Source: RYN-230 sp963793825
Lineage (GTDB): Bacteria > Actinomycetota > Actinomycetes > Streptosporangiales > Streptosporangiaceae
Reading direction: 5' to 3'
Assembly: GCA_963793825.1 (NCBI GenBank)
Contig: CAWCBE010000008.1
Span: 124,001 to 188,000, forward strand
DNA: 64,000 nucleotides
Shown here one piece after another: positions 25,579-34,064 of the stretch. Both the position numbers and the translations under genes were made by a program. Positions within the stretch are counted from its first letter, which is position 1. Every line of letters starts with the position of its first letter. Under the pieces are notes generated by a model. It worked only from the letters and a program-made list of their open reading frames with translations, made no database searches and was not told the DNA's origin.

Positions 25579-25959
25579 TCACAGTGCGCGCAGTCCATGC
25601 AGGACCTCCCGGAGAAGTTCCGCGCTGGGCTGGTCGGCGGCGGGCCGCTGCGGCACTACCGTGATCCGCCCCGCCACGGTCAGGTCGGCGATCAGCACCC
25701 GGACCACGCCGAGCGGCAGGCCGGTGTCGGAGGCCACGTCCGCCACGGTGGCCAGCTGCCGGCACAGGCTGAGGATGCGCCGGTGCTCCGGGCCCAGGCC
25801 GATCCGGTCATCGTCCCCGGCCGCCGCGCCCGCGGCGACGACGACCGCGATGAGGTCGAGGAGTTCCCCATCGGCCGGCTCGGTCCGGCCTCTGGTCACC
25901 GCATAGGGGCGCACCACGGGACCGGAGTTCCGGTCTAGCCATCTGCTGTCCGCGGTCAC
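25579..25959 (-). CDS. DUF742 protein (conservon CvnC type)
   Basis: 126 aa. VVRPYAVTRGRTEP near the N-terminus and the winged-helix-like ILSLCRQLATVADVASDTGLPLGVVRVLIADLTVAGRI core define DUF742. In conservons these proteins work with a membrane sensor, a roadblock protein and a Ras-like GTPase as a G-protein-coupled-receptor-like complex. Starts with GTG 6 bases after the roadblock stop. The expected GTPase gene does not follow. Confidence 0.92.
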   Translation of the reverse strand: MTADSRWLDRNSGPVVRPYAVTRGRTEPADGELLDLIAVVVAAGAAAGDDDRIGLGPEHRRILSLCRQLATVADVASDTGLPLGVVRVLIADLTVAGRITVVPQRPAADQPSAELLREVLHGLRAL

Positions 25960-25965
25960 GCTGGC

Positions 25966-26394
25966 TCACTCCGCCGGGAGGCCCGCGGCCGGGAACCGCG
26001 GCCGCGCTTCCAGGTGCGGCCCGGCCCGCTTGACCAGCCTGGCCATCTCATAGGCGACCAGGCCGGCGTCGGCGTCCGCCGGGCACAGGACGGCCAGGCA
26101 GCTGCCGTTGCCCGCCGCGGTGATGAACAGCAGCGCCCGCTGCAGCTCGATGATGGTCTGCCGGACGTCGCCGGCCCCGAATTGCTGGCCGGCGCCCGAG
26201 GCCAGGCTCTGCACCCCGGCGGCCAGGGCGGCCAGGCGCTCGGCGTCGTCCCGGGGCAGCCCGCTGGAGGCCGCCACGACCAGCCCGTCCCGGGACAGGA
26301 TCACCGACCGGCGGAAGTGGCCGACCCGGGCGGCCAGGTCGTCCAGCAGCCAGCCCAGGTCGGCCGCGGCATCCCCGGCCGTCTGGCTGCCCAT
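25966..26394 (-). CDS. Roadblock/LC7 domain protein (conservon CvnB type)
   Basis: 142 aa. The DLGWLLDDLAARVGHFRRSVILSRDGLVVAASSGL opening, AERLAALAAGVQSLASGAG helix and RALLFITAAGNGSCLAVLC strand pair are typical of roadblock proteins that act as GTPase partners. The ATG at 26394 shares one base with the sensor kinase stop (TGATG), so translation is coupled. Confidence 0.92.
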   Translation of the reverse strand: MGSQTAGDAAADLGWLLDDLAARVGHFRRSVILSRDGLVVAASSGLPRDDAERLAALAAGVQSLASGAGQQFGAGDVRQTIIELQRALLFITAAGNGSCLAVLCPADADAGLVAYEMARLVKRAGPHLEARPRFPAAGLPAE

Positions 26395-28085
26395 CACTCC
26401 TCCCCGCCCCGGGCGGCCGCCGGCGGCCCGTTGCCGTCGCGCGGGCCGCCCGGCGCGGGCGGCGCGGCCGGCGTGGCGGAGAATGGCTCATCCCGGCCGC
26501 GCCGCCAGCCGGTCTGCAGCGAGGCGGCGAGATCCCGGGCCTGTTCCGGGCTGCGCGCGCCGGGCGCGCCCGGGGCCGGACTGTCATTGTCGGGTGTACT
26601 GCTCGGCGGGCCGCCACGCAGGTGCGGGGACAGGCTGGCCTGCCTGGTGCGCTGCGGCAGTCCCCGGGGGGCCGCCGCAGCCGCCTGCTGGCGCCCGCCC
26701 GGGGCCGGGCCCGGGGCCGGGCCCGGGGCCGGGCCCGGCTCGCCGGCCGGGCCATGACCCGGATGAGAGCCGGGCTGGAGGCCCGCAGACGGCACCACCG
26801 CGACGGCCCCCCCGGCGCCGGGCCGCGGGGCGGCCACGCCGAGCGCGCCCGGGGACTGGAGGTCCAGGCCCGGGAACCGGCCGGTGCCTCCGGTCCGGGC
26901 GGCGGGCACCGGGGCTGATGGCGCCCGGGCGGGCGGGGTCATCAGGCTGCCCGGCATGAGCACGATGGCGGTGGTGCCCCCGTAGGGAGAGGGCCGCAGC
27001 GAGACGCGGACGCCGTGCCGGACGGCCAGCTTGGCCCCCACGAACAGGCCGAGCCGGTCCGCGTTGGCCAGGTCGAAATCCGGGGGCTCGGCCAGCTGGC
27101 GGTTGAGGTCGTTCAGCTGGCCCGGGTCGATGCCCAGGCCGCGGTCCTCGATCTCGATCGCGAAGCCGTTAGCCACCCGCTCGGCCCGGATCTGCACCCG
27201 GGTACCCGATGGGGAGAACATGGTGGCGTTCTCGATCAGCTCCGCCAGCAGGTGGATCATGTCCGCGACCGCCGGGGCGGCGACCGCATCGTCCGAGGCG
27301 GACAGCACGACCACCCGCTGGTAATCCTCGACCTCGGCGGTGGCCGCGCGGATCACGTCGATGACCGGCACCGGCTGCGACCACGACCGGCCCGGCGCGG
27401 CACCGGACAGGATGGCCAGGCTCTCCGCATGCCGCCGCATCCGGGTGGTCAGGTGGTCCAGCGCGAACAGGTCGGCCAGCGCTGCCGGATCGGCGGCCTT
27501 CTGCTCCAGCGCGTCGATCAGCCGGAGCTGGCGCTGCAGCAGGGACTGGTTCCGCCGGGCCAGGCTGACGAAGACCAGCCGGAGCCCGTCACGCAGGCTG
27601 GCTTCTCCCGCGGCCGCGGCCGCCGCCGCGCGCTCCAGGCTGGCGACGGCCGCGGCCGCCGCGATGAGCTCGGCGCTGCCCGTCCGCACGGCCGGCCGGG
27701 CGGCGGGCGGCCGGGCGGTGTCCTCCGCGCCGCTGCGCAGCCGGGTCACCAGGTCCGGGAGCACCTCGTCGGCGCAGCGCTGCGCCGCAGTGGCAAGATC
27801 CGAGACATCCCGGGACAGCCGCCGCGCGAACAGCCCGATGAGCAGCACGGAAGCGGCAACCACTAGCACGCCGCCCCCCACGAACAGCGCTAATTCGCCG
27901 GTGGCGCGATCGTCGGGCAGGCCGAGCGCATCCCGGGCCGGCTTACTGACCAGGGTCGCCACCGCGGTGGCGGTCCACAGCAGGGCCAGCGCCGCGACAG
28001 GCACGGCAACGGTCATGGTGAAGTTGAACCCGATCGAGTGGCGCCCGGCGGCCGGCTGAGTGCCTGCCGGGCTGGATTCGGCCAT
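26394..28085 (-). CDS. Conservon sensor ATPase/histidine kinase-like protein (CvnA type)
   Basis: 563 aa. Two membrane segments (VAVPVAALALLWTATAVATLV and LALFVGGGVLVVAASVLLIGLFA) close together at the N-terminus with almost no extracellular loop, a helical region RNQSLLQRQLRLIDALEQ, and a GHKL ATPase domain: LLAELIENATMFSP (N box), IEIEDRGLGID (G1) and RLGLFVGAKLAVRHGVRV (G2). The last 200 aa are Pro/Ala-rich and disordered, with PAPG repeats. It lacks an extended periplasmic sensor domain. AGGAG precedes ATG 28085. First gene of the conservon. Confidence 0.9.
   Translation of the reverse strand: MAESSPAGTQPAAGRHSIGFNFTMTVAVPVAALALLWTATAVATLVSKPARDALGLPDDRATGELALFVGGGVLVVAASVLLIGLFARRLSRDVSDLATAAQRCADEVLPDLVTRLRSGAEDTARPPAARPAVRTGSAELIAAAAAVASLERAAAAAAAGEASLRDGLRLVFVSLARRNQSLLQRQLRLIDALEQKAADPAALADLFALDHLTTRMRRHAESLAILSGAAPGRSWSQPVPVIDVIRAATAEVEDYQRVVVLSASDDAVAAPAVADMIHLLAELIENATMFSPSGTRVQIRAERVANGFAIEIEDRGLGIDPGQLNDLNRQLAEPPDFDLANADRLGLFVGAKLAVRHGVRVSLRPSPYGGTTAIVLMPGSLMTPPARAPSAPVPAARTGGTGRFPGLDLQSPGALGVAAPRPGAGGAVAVVPSAGLQPGSHPGHGPAGEPGPAPGPAPGPAPGGRQQAAAAAPRGLPQRTRQASLSPHLRGGPPSSTPDNDSPAPGAPGARSPEQARDLAASLQTGWRRGRDEPFSATPAAPPAPGGPRDGNGPPAAARGGEE
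26703..26742. repeat. 12-bp in-frame tandem repeat in the sensor tail
   Basis: GGGGCCGGGCCC repeated three times, encoding PAPG units in the disordered C-terminal tail of the conservon sensor. Unit length is a multiple of three. Confidence 0.7.
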
Positions 28086-28275
28086 GTCGTCACTCCTGGA
28101 TCGGTCCCGTTGCCTGGGATGCCGCCGCTGCCTATCCGGGCGCCGCGTGAGGCCCCAATCCTGGGCCATCCCGGCACAATTGTCATGAGGCTTCACTTAA
28201 TCCCCACGCCGTTGGCGCCACCATTATGCCCGGCCCGGCCCGGGCGGCCCGGACCCGCCTGGCGGCGGGTCCGGC

Positions 28276-29238
28276 TCAGCTGACGGTGATGGCATCGAGC
28301 TTGTCACGCAGGTACTCGTGCGCGACCACCGGCGGGTAGCTGACCTGGCCGATGGGCGGCGGCAGGGACTCGACCACGGCGTTGTGGTTCGCCTCGTAGA
28401 AGAAGATGAGCGAGAGCAGGTCCTCGCCGGGCGCGTCAGGGTGCGGCGGGAGCACCCGGTGCCGGGTGGACCGCCAGCGGTCCCCGGTCCACCGGGCCAG
28501 CAGGTCGCCGATGTTGACGGTCAGCGCGGCCGGGTCATACGGCGCGTCCGCCCAGGTCCCGTCGGGCAGGTACACCTGGAGGCCGCCCAGCCCGGGCTCG
28601 CGGTCCAGCACGGTGACCGTGCCGAAATCGCTATGCGGCCCGATCCGGTACTGCCCGGGCTCGGGCGGCCGGCCCGGATCGGCGGGCGGATAATGGTTGA
28701 GGTTCAGCCCGTAGGTGGGGTGGTCCAGGAACGGGGTGAAGAAGCTCGCCTCCAGGCCCAGCGCGACGGCGCACAGCGCCATCAGCTCATCGGACAGGGT
28801 GTGCATCCAGCTGATGTACTCGGTGACCACCGGGCGCATCCGGGGCACCTCGGCCGGCCAGGTGTTGGGCCGGAACCAGCGGGCGTCGATGGCGGCCTCG
28901 CCGGTCGGCTGCTCGGCGGCGAACGAGTACGACTCCTTGAGGTCCGGCGGTGTCGGCGTGCCCTCGGCGTACCCGTTGGCCTCGGCGCCGGGCGGGATCC
29001 AGCCCCGGCCGCCGACCGCGCTGGCGTACCGGGACTTCACGCTGCCCGGGAGCGCGAAGAACTCCCTGGCCACCGCCCTCGTCTCGGCGCTCAGCCCGGC
29101 GGGTATGCCGTGCCCGGTGATGAGCAGGAACCCGGAGGTGCGCAGCGCGTCATCGACGGCGGACGCGACGGCCGCCCGGTCCCGGGCGCGGCCGGCGAAC
29201 CAGGGGGCGAGATCGACGACGGGAACGGCCGGGGGCAT
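28276..29238 (-). CDS. 2-oxoglutarate/Fe(II) oxygenase, isopenicillin N synthase family
   Basis: 320 aa. N-terminal DIOX_N region (VPVVDLAPWFAGRARDRAAV, GFLLITGHGIP), double-stranded helix with iron ligands HSDFGTVTVL (His and Asp near residue 200) and STRHRVLPP (His near 260). After the last His the usual R-x-S that holds 2-oxoglutarate reads LLS (EDLLSLIFFYEAN), so the Arg is replaced by Leu. Such a change could mean a different co-substrate, as isopenicillin N synthase itself does not use 2-oxoglutarate. Monocistronic; no peptide synthetase nearby. Confidence 0.87.
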   Translation of the reverse strand: MPPAVPVVDLAPWFAGRARDRAAVASAVDDALRTSGFLLITGHGIPAGLSAETRAVAREFFALPGSVKSRYASAVGGRGWIPPGAEANGYAEGTPTPPDLKESYSFAAEQPTGEAAIDARWFRPNTWPAEVPRMRPVVTEYISWMHTLSDELMALCAVALGLEASFFTPFLDHPTYGLNLNHYPPADPGRPPEPGQYRIGPHSDFGTVTVLDREPGLGGLQVYLPDGTWADAPYDPAALTVNIGDLLARWTGDRWRSTRHRVLPPHPDAPGEDLLSLIFFYEANHNAVVESLPPPIGQVSYPPVVAHEYLRDKLDAITVS

Positions 29239-29313
29239 GGCATCGGTCCTTCCGGCGGGGGGGTGGTCCCGGCGTCATCGGCAGGCCGTGGGCGGATGCC
29301 ATCGGTATGCCCC

Positions 29314-29337
29314 CGGGCGTATCAGGCAAAACGCCCG
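29314..29337 (-). terminator. Hairpin after the glycosyltransferase operon
   Basis: CGGGCGT (29314-29320) pairs with ACGCCCG (29331-29337) across a 10-base loop, 36 bases beyond the stop of the minus-strand glycosyltransferase gene at 29373. Confidence 0.4.
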
Positions 29338-29372
29338 CGGCATCGCGAGGCGGGCGCCGCCCCGGCCGGGAG

Positions 29373-30677
29373 TCAGGTCAGCACCCACAGCAGCGCGCCA
29401 CTGGCCAGCCCGGTCACGGCCAGGGTCGCGGCGGTGGCCGCGAGCACCCGCCAGGACAGCGCGCGGTCGGCCGCCGCCCGCTGCTGGCCGGCCGGGACGC
29501 CGCCCGCGGACCGTGCTCCGGCCGGGACCAGGGAAGCCAGCAGCGCCGCGATGTCCTCGGCGGCGCCCGGGCGGGCCAGGCCGGCCGCGGCGCCCCGCAT
29601 GACCGCGAGCGCGGCCGGGTCACCGTGCAGCGAGCGGATCTCGGCCACCAGGTCGCGGAGCCCGGGCGCGTACCGGCCGGCCCCGGCGCCGGTCACGAAG
29701 CCGACGTTGCCTTCCTCCTGGCCCGGGACGAACGAGGTCAGCACCAGCGGGGCGGCGCAGCAGGCGGCTTCGGCGATGGTGCCCGGCCCGGCCTTGCCGA
29801 CGACCACGTCGGCGCAGCGCAGCCAGTCGGCCATGTTGTCCACGAAGCCACGCACCGCCAGCCGCCCGCCCGCGTGCGCGGCGAGCCAGTCCAGCCTGCG
29901 CCGCAGCCTGCGGTTCCGGCCGCAGATCACCGCGACGTCCACCTCGGGGAGGTGCCGCAGGATCGCCCGGGCCCGCCGGTAGAGGCCGCCGGAACCCTCC
30001 GCCCCGCCGGTCATCACCACCAGGAACCGCTGCCCGCGCAGGCCCAGCGCCCGCTGCAGCGCACGGCGATCCGGTTCCGCCGCGGGCGCGGCCGCGAACC
30101 CGGCCCCCACCGGAAGCCCCACTTCTACCCAACGCCCCTCCGGCAGGCCATCCTCCGCGCAACGGCGGGCGACCGGGGCGGACGGAACCACGACCCGGTC
30201 CACGGCCGGGTCCCGCCAGGCGCGGTGCGTGGTGACCAGGTCGGTGATCACCGTGACCACCGGTACCCCGGGAGCGCCCACGTCCCGGGCCCGCACCGCC
30301 GGATCGGCGGTGAATGGGTGGAAGCACGCGATCACCGCCGGCCGGTGCGACGCGACCGCGCGGGCCACGCTGCCGTTCGCCGGGGACAGCAGGGTCCGCT
30401 GTGACCAGGCCAGCATCCGGGGGGAGTCGCAGCCACGCCACAGCAGTCCCCACAGCCACGGAGTCAGCCGGATGCAGGGCCCGTACAGCCTGATCAGAGC
30501 GCGCAGCCGCAGCGGAGTGCCCGGGCCGCGCAGCGGGTCGCAGAGGACCGGATCGAAATGGCCCGGGTAGCGGCGGTGCAGCGCCTGGCTGACGGCGCTG
30601 GCCGCGCTGCGGTGCCCGCCGCCGGTGTCGCCGATCAGGAACAGCAGCCGCAGCGGGCCGCCGTGCTCGCTGCTCAT
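29373..30677 (-). CDS. Glycosyltransferase, MGDG synthase/MurG-like (GT28)
   Basis: 434 aa. N-terminal LLFLIGDTGGGHRSAASAVSQAL is the MGDG-synthase acceptor-domain signature; VVTVITDLVTTHRAW and VVGKAGPGTIAEAACCAAPLVLT are its donor-binding counterparts (GPGT-x-AEA). Ends with a single hydrophobic helix (LAVTGLASGALLWVL) that may anchor it to the membrane. Likely galactosylates or glucosylates diacylglycerol or another polyprenyl/lipid acceptor. The ATG at 30677 overlaps the upstream GT4 stop (ATGA). Last gene of an ABC-exporter/glycosyltransferase operon. Confidence 0.85.
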   Translation of the reverse strand: MSSEHGGPLRLLFLIGDTGGGHRSAASAVSQALHRRYPGHFDPVLCDPLRGPGTPLRLRALIRLYGPCIRLTPWLWGLLWRGCDSPRMLAWSQRTLLSPANGSVARAVASHRPAVIACFHPFTADPAVRARDVGAPGVPVVTVITDLVTTHRAWRDPAVDRVVVPSAPVARRCAEDGLPEGRWVEVGLPVGAGFAAAPAAEPDRRALQRALGLRGQRFLVVMTGGAEGSGGLYRRARAILRHLPEVDVAVICGRNRRLRRRLDWLAAHAGGRLAVRGFVDNMADWLRCADVVVGKAGPGTIAEAACCAAPLVLTSFVPGQEEGNVGFVTGAGAGRYAPGLRDLVAEIRSLHGDPAALAVMRGAAAGLARPGAAEDIAALLASLVPAGARSAGGVPAGQQRAAADRALSWRVLAATAATLAVTGLASGALLWVLT

Positions 30678-31897
30678 GATGCAGTCCGGCCGGTGCTCAG
30701 CGCGGCGGCCGGACCGGCCATCATGGTGCGGTCGTGGCCCCGGGCCATGCGGCCGGCCGCGAGCCGGCCGTACAGCGACTCCCACTCGGCCAGCGCGCGG
30801 CCGTGCTCGTGACCGCGGATGAGCCGCAGGCCGGCCGCGGCCATGGCCGCCCGGCGGCCCGGGCTGGCCAGCAGGATGTCGAGGTAGGCGGCGACTTCAC
30901 CGCTGCGGCCGGGGGTGGCCAGGAACCCGTTGCGGCCATGCTGCACGAGTTCACCGAGCGCGCAGGCGTCGGCGGCCACCACCGGCAGGCCGCTGGCCAT
31001 GGCCTCCATGGTGGTGAGGCTCTGCAGTTCCGCCTCGGAGGTAATGGCGAACACGTCCGCCAGCCGGTACAGCGCCGGCAGGTCGGCGGCGCGCACGTGG
31101 CCCAGGAACCGGGCCCGGCCGTGCAGCCCCAGCCGGGCCGCGCTGGCCCGCAGCGCCGCCGCCTCCGGGCCGGTGCCGGCGATGGCCAGCTGCGCGTCCG
31201 CGGTCAGCCGGGCCGCGGCGTGCAGCAGGACGCCGACCCGTTTCTCAGGGCTGAGCCGGCCGACGGACAGGATGACCGGTGCCCCGGCGGGCAGGCCGTA
31301 CCGGCCGCGGATCCGCTGGTCGGGCGGCCCCGGACGGAACCGGGCCAGGTCCACGCCGTTGGAGACGACCCGGGAGGCGGCGCGCAGGCCGTGCGCGCGC
31401 AGCAGCCGCAGCGCGGTCCCGGTCGGCGCGGTGACCTCGCTGCACCGGTTCGCGAAGCCGACCACGAAGGAGTAGAACGCGCCCTCGGCCAGCCGTGGCG
31501 GGCGCCGCTCAGACGGCCGCACGTTCACCGGCAGGTAGTGGTTCGTGTAGACGACCGGGATGCCCAGCCGCCGCGCGGCGGCCAGGGCGGTGAGCCCCAG
31601 GGTCACCGGAGAGTGGATGTGGATCACGTCGGGCGCGAAAGCCGTCATCAGCCGGCGCCCCGCGGGCCCCGGGACGCAGGCCAGCCGCATGCCCTCGTAC
31701 CAGGGCCAGCCGGCCGAGCGCCGGTAGTGCACGCTGAGCCGCTCGCCTGCGTCGACCCGGCCGCGGCCGCCGGGGCTGGGAGCCAGCACTGCCACCGTGT
31801 GCCCGCGGCCGGCCAGGCCGCTGGCCAGCGCCCGGGTGACGGCCGGCACGCCGCCGACCATCGGCGGGTACTGGTCGGTGACCACCATGACACGCAT
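30674..31897 (-). CDS. GT4-family glycosyltransferase
   Basis: 407 aa GT-B enzyme. N-terminal MRVMVVTDQYPPMVGGVPAV (PPxxGGV), VIHIHSPVTLGLTALAAAR, VVSNGVDLARFRPG, LSVGRLSPEKRV and the donor-site E-x7-E in SEAELQSLTTMEAMASGLPVV. Similar to PimB/MgtA-type mannosyl- and glucosyltransferases. It starts 34 bases after the ABC permease stop and overlaps the GT28 gene, so glycosylation and export are co-expressed. Confidence 0.92.
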   Translation of the reverse strand: MRVMVVTDQYPPMVGGVPAVTRALASGLAGRGHTVAVLAPSPGGRGRVDAGERLSVHYRRSAGWPWYEGMRLACVPGPAGRRLMTAFAPDVIHIHSPVTLGLTALAAARRLGIPVVYTNHYLPVNVRPSERRPPRLAEGAFYSFVVGFANRCSEVTAPTGTALRLLRAHGLRAASRVVSNGVDLARFRPGPPDQRIRGRYGLPAGAPVILSVGRLSPEKRVGVLLHAAARLTADAQLAIAGTGPEAAALRASAARLGLHGRARFLGHVRAADLPALYRLADVFAITSEAELQSLTTMEAMASGLPVVAADACALGELVQHGRNGFLATPGRSGEVAAYLDILLASPGRRAAMAAAGLRLIRGHEHGRALAEWESLYGRLAAGRMARGHDRTMMAGPAAALSTGRTAS

Positions 31898-31931
31898 CAG
31901 GCCGGCTCCCGGCCAGGCGCCCGGCCTGCCG

Positions 31932-32921
31932 TCACCGGCGGGCCCGGCGGATATACAGGCCCACGGCCAGCGGCGCGAACACGGCCAGCAGCCCGGCTGA
32001 CCACGCCACGGACGCCAGTTCCGGGTGCTGCATCGGCCAGGACGCGATCGTGGCCGCCGGGTCCGGGTTGCCCAGCAGCTGACGGCAGGCGGCCGCCAGC
32101 ACGCTCACCGGGTTCCAGTCCGCCACGTCGCGCAGCCAGGGAGTCAGGTGGGCCGTGGAGATGAACGCGTTGGAGGTGAGCGACAGCGGCACGATGATGG
32201 TCAGGCCCACTGCCTGGGCGGATTCGGCGCCCCGGGCCAGCAGCCCGACGCAGCAGCCGGCCCAGGAGGATGCGTAGGCGAACAGCAAGGCCAGCGCGAG
32301 GGCGAGCAGCACGTCGGCGGGCCCGGTGTGGATCCGCCAGCCGACGAGCAGCCCGCTCACCGCGGTGACCAGCGCGGCGACCATGGTCAGGGTCAGGTCG
32401 GCCAGGGTGCGCCCGGCCAGCACGGCCGCCCGGGACATCGGCAGCGTCCGGAACCGGTCGATCAGGCCGGTGGTCAGGTCCACGGCGAGGCCGATGGCGG
32501 CTCCCTGCGCCGTGCCGCCCATGTTGATCGCGAAGATGCCGGCGATGAGGTACTCGCGGTAGCTCCCATGTCCCGGCAGGATGACGGCCCCGTTGAACAC
32601 GTAGCTGAACAGCAGGACGAAGATCAGCGGCTGGACGGTGACGTTCAGCAGCTGCTCCGGCGTGGTGACGATCCGGGCCAGCGTGCGCCAGGTGAGCACC
32701 CGCACGTCGGTGAGGGCCCAGCGGGCGGACCGCAGCGCCGCCTGGAGCCGGCCTGCGCCCGCCGGGCGGCTGTCGGCCGGCCCGCTGTCCGCCGGCCCGC
32801 TGTCGGCCGGCCCGCTGTCGGCCGGCCTGGTAGCTGGCATCCCGCTGGCCGGCATCCAGCCCGGCCCGGCGGTTCCGGCCGGGTCGCCGGTGCTGGCCGG
32901 GTCGGTGACGACGGCGCTCAT
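31932..32921 (-). CDS. ABC-2 type transporter permease (DrrB-like)
   Basis: 329 aa. The first 75 residues are a disordered leader with four PADSG/SGPAD units; then ARIVTTPEQLLNVTVQPLIFVLLFSYVF and about six membrane segments with the ABC-2 signature MGGTAQGAAIGLAVDLTTGLIDRFRTLPM. The daunorubicin-resistance-type permease exports lipids, glycolipids or drugs. The ATG at 32921 overlaps the ATPase stop (ATGA). Confidence 0.92.
   Translation of the reverse strand: MSAVVTDPASTGDPAGTAGPGWMPASGMPATRPADSGPADSGPADSGPADSRPAGAGRLQAALRSARWALTDVRVLTWRTLARIVTTPEQLLNVTVQPLIFVLLFSYVFNGAVILPGHGSYREYLIAGIFAINMGGTAQGAAIGLAVDLTTGLIDRFRTLPMSRAAVLAGRTLADLTLTMVAALVTAVSGLLVGWRIHTGPADVLLALALALLFAYASSWAGCCVGLLARGAESAQAVGLTIIVPLSLTSNAFISTAHLTPWLRDVADWNPVSVLAAACRQLLGNPDPAATIASWPMQHPELASVAWSAGLLAVFAPLAVGLYIRRARR
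32770..32826. repeat. 15-bp in-frame tandem repeat in the permease leader
   Basis: About four copies of GCTGTCGGCCGGCCC, encoding SGPAD repeats in the cytoplasmic N-terminus of the permease. Unit is five codons long. Confidence 0.75.
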
Positions 32922-33913
32922 GCCGCCCGCTCCCCGGCCGGCCCCGCGACGGGCCCTTCCGCGGCCGGGCCGCTGTCCGGCCGGGTCAGCGCGTGGAACA
33001 CGTCGTCGAGCGAGGGCTGCCGCAGAGCGACATCGTCCACCGCGGCACCGGCCGCGTCGAGCGCCCGGACCACCTCGCTGACCAGCCCGGCCCGGGGCAT
33101 CACCGGGGCCTCCAGGCGGCCGGCCCCGGGCAGCCTGCGGACCGGCCCGGCCGCGTGGCGGGCCAGCACCGCGGCGGCGTCGGCCAGCGACGCCGTGCCG
33201 GACAGGGTGACCTGCAGCTGCGCGGTGCCGACCCGGGCCTTGAGCTGGGCCGGGGTTCCCTCGGCGGTGACGGCGCCGCCGTCCATGACGCAGATCCGGT
33301 CCGCGAGCTGGTCGGCCTCCTCCAGGTACTGAGTGGTCAGCAGCACGGTGCTGCCCGCTGAGACCAGTTCCCGGATGTTCCGCCACAAGTCCTGCCTGCT
33401 CCGGGGGTCCAGCCCGGTGGTCGGCTCGTCGAGGAACAGCACCCGGGGCCGGGCTAGCAGGCTGGCGGCCAGGTCCAGACGGCGCCGCATGCCGCCGGAG
33501 TACTTGCGCACCGGCAGGCCGGCGGCGTGCTCCAGCCCGAATTGCGCGAGCAGTTCGGCCGCCCGCCGTTTCGCCTCGCGGTGCCGGAGGCGGCTCAGCT
33601 CGCCGAGCATGATCAGGTTGGCCCGCCCGGTGAGGCATTCATCCAGCGAGGCGTACTGCCCGGACATGCCGATGCTGCGGCGCACCTCGGCGCTGTCGCG
33701 GACGACGTCATGGCCGGCCACCCGGGCCCAGCCGGCGTCCGGGCGGAGCAGGGTGGCCAGCATCCGCACCGCGGTGGTCTTGCCGGCCCCGTTCGGGCCG
33801 AGCAGGCACAGGGTCGTGCCGGCCGGCACGCTGAGGTCCAGCCCGGTGACGGCCCGGGCCAGCCCGAACGCCTTCGCCAGGCCGCAGGCTTCGATCATGG
33901 CTGGCGCAGGCAC
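32918..33913 (-). CDS. ABC transporter ATP-binding protein (DrrA-like)
   Basis: 331 aa. Walker A LLGPNGAGKTTAVRML, Q-loop MSGQYASLDECLTGR, signature KYSGGMRRRLDLAASLL, Walker B RVLFLDEPTTGLDPRS, and the switch region TTQYLEEADQLADRI with Gln in place of the His, as usual for daunorubicin-resistance-type ATPases. C-terminal DrrA extension ends in QPSLDDVFHALTR. GTG at 33913 has GGGA 7 bases before; ATG at 33898 is the alternative. First gene of the operon, divergent from another GT4. Confidence 0.93.
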   Translation of the reverse strand: MPAPAMIEACGLAKAFGLARAVTGLDLSVPAGTTLCLLGPNGAGKTTAVRMLATLLRPDAGWARVAGHDVVRDSAEVRRSIGMSGQYASLDECLTGRANLIMLGELSRLRHREAKRRAAELLAQFGLEHAAGLPVRKYSGGMRRRLDLAASLLARPRVLFLDEPTTGLDPRSRQDLWRNIRELVSAGSTVLLTTQYLEEADQLADRICVMDGGAVTAEGTPAQLKARVGTAQLQVTLSGTASLADAAAVLARHAAGPVRRLPGAGRLEAPVMPRAGLVSEVVRALDAAGAAVDDVALRQPSLDDVFHALTRPDSGPAAEGPVAGPAGERAA

Positions 33914-34064
33914 TAGGGTTTCCCTGCGGGAACGGCGGCCGGCCGGGGCGCGGCGTGGGGCAGCCGCGCGGAGGCCGGGAGTGCGCCCTGGCGGGTGGCA
34001 GCCGGCGGCCGGCTGCAGTGGCCGGGCCCGGCGGCGCGGCCCCGGGTGGCAGGGGAGCGGATAC

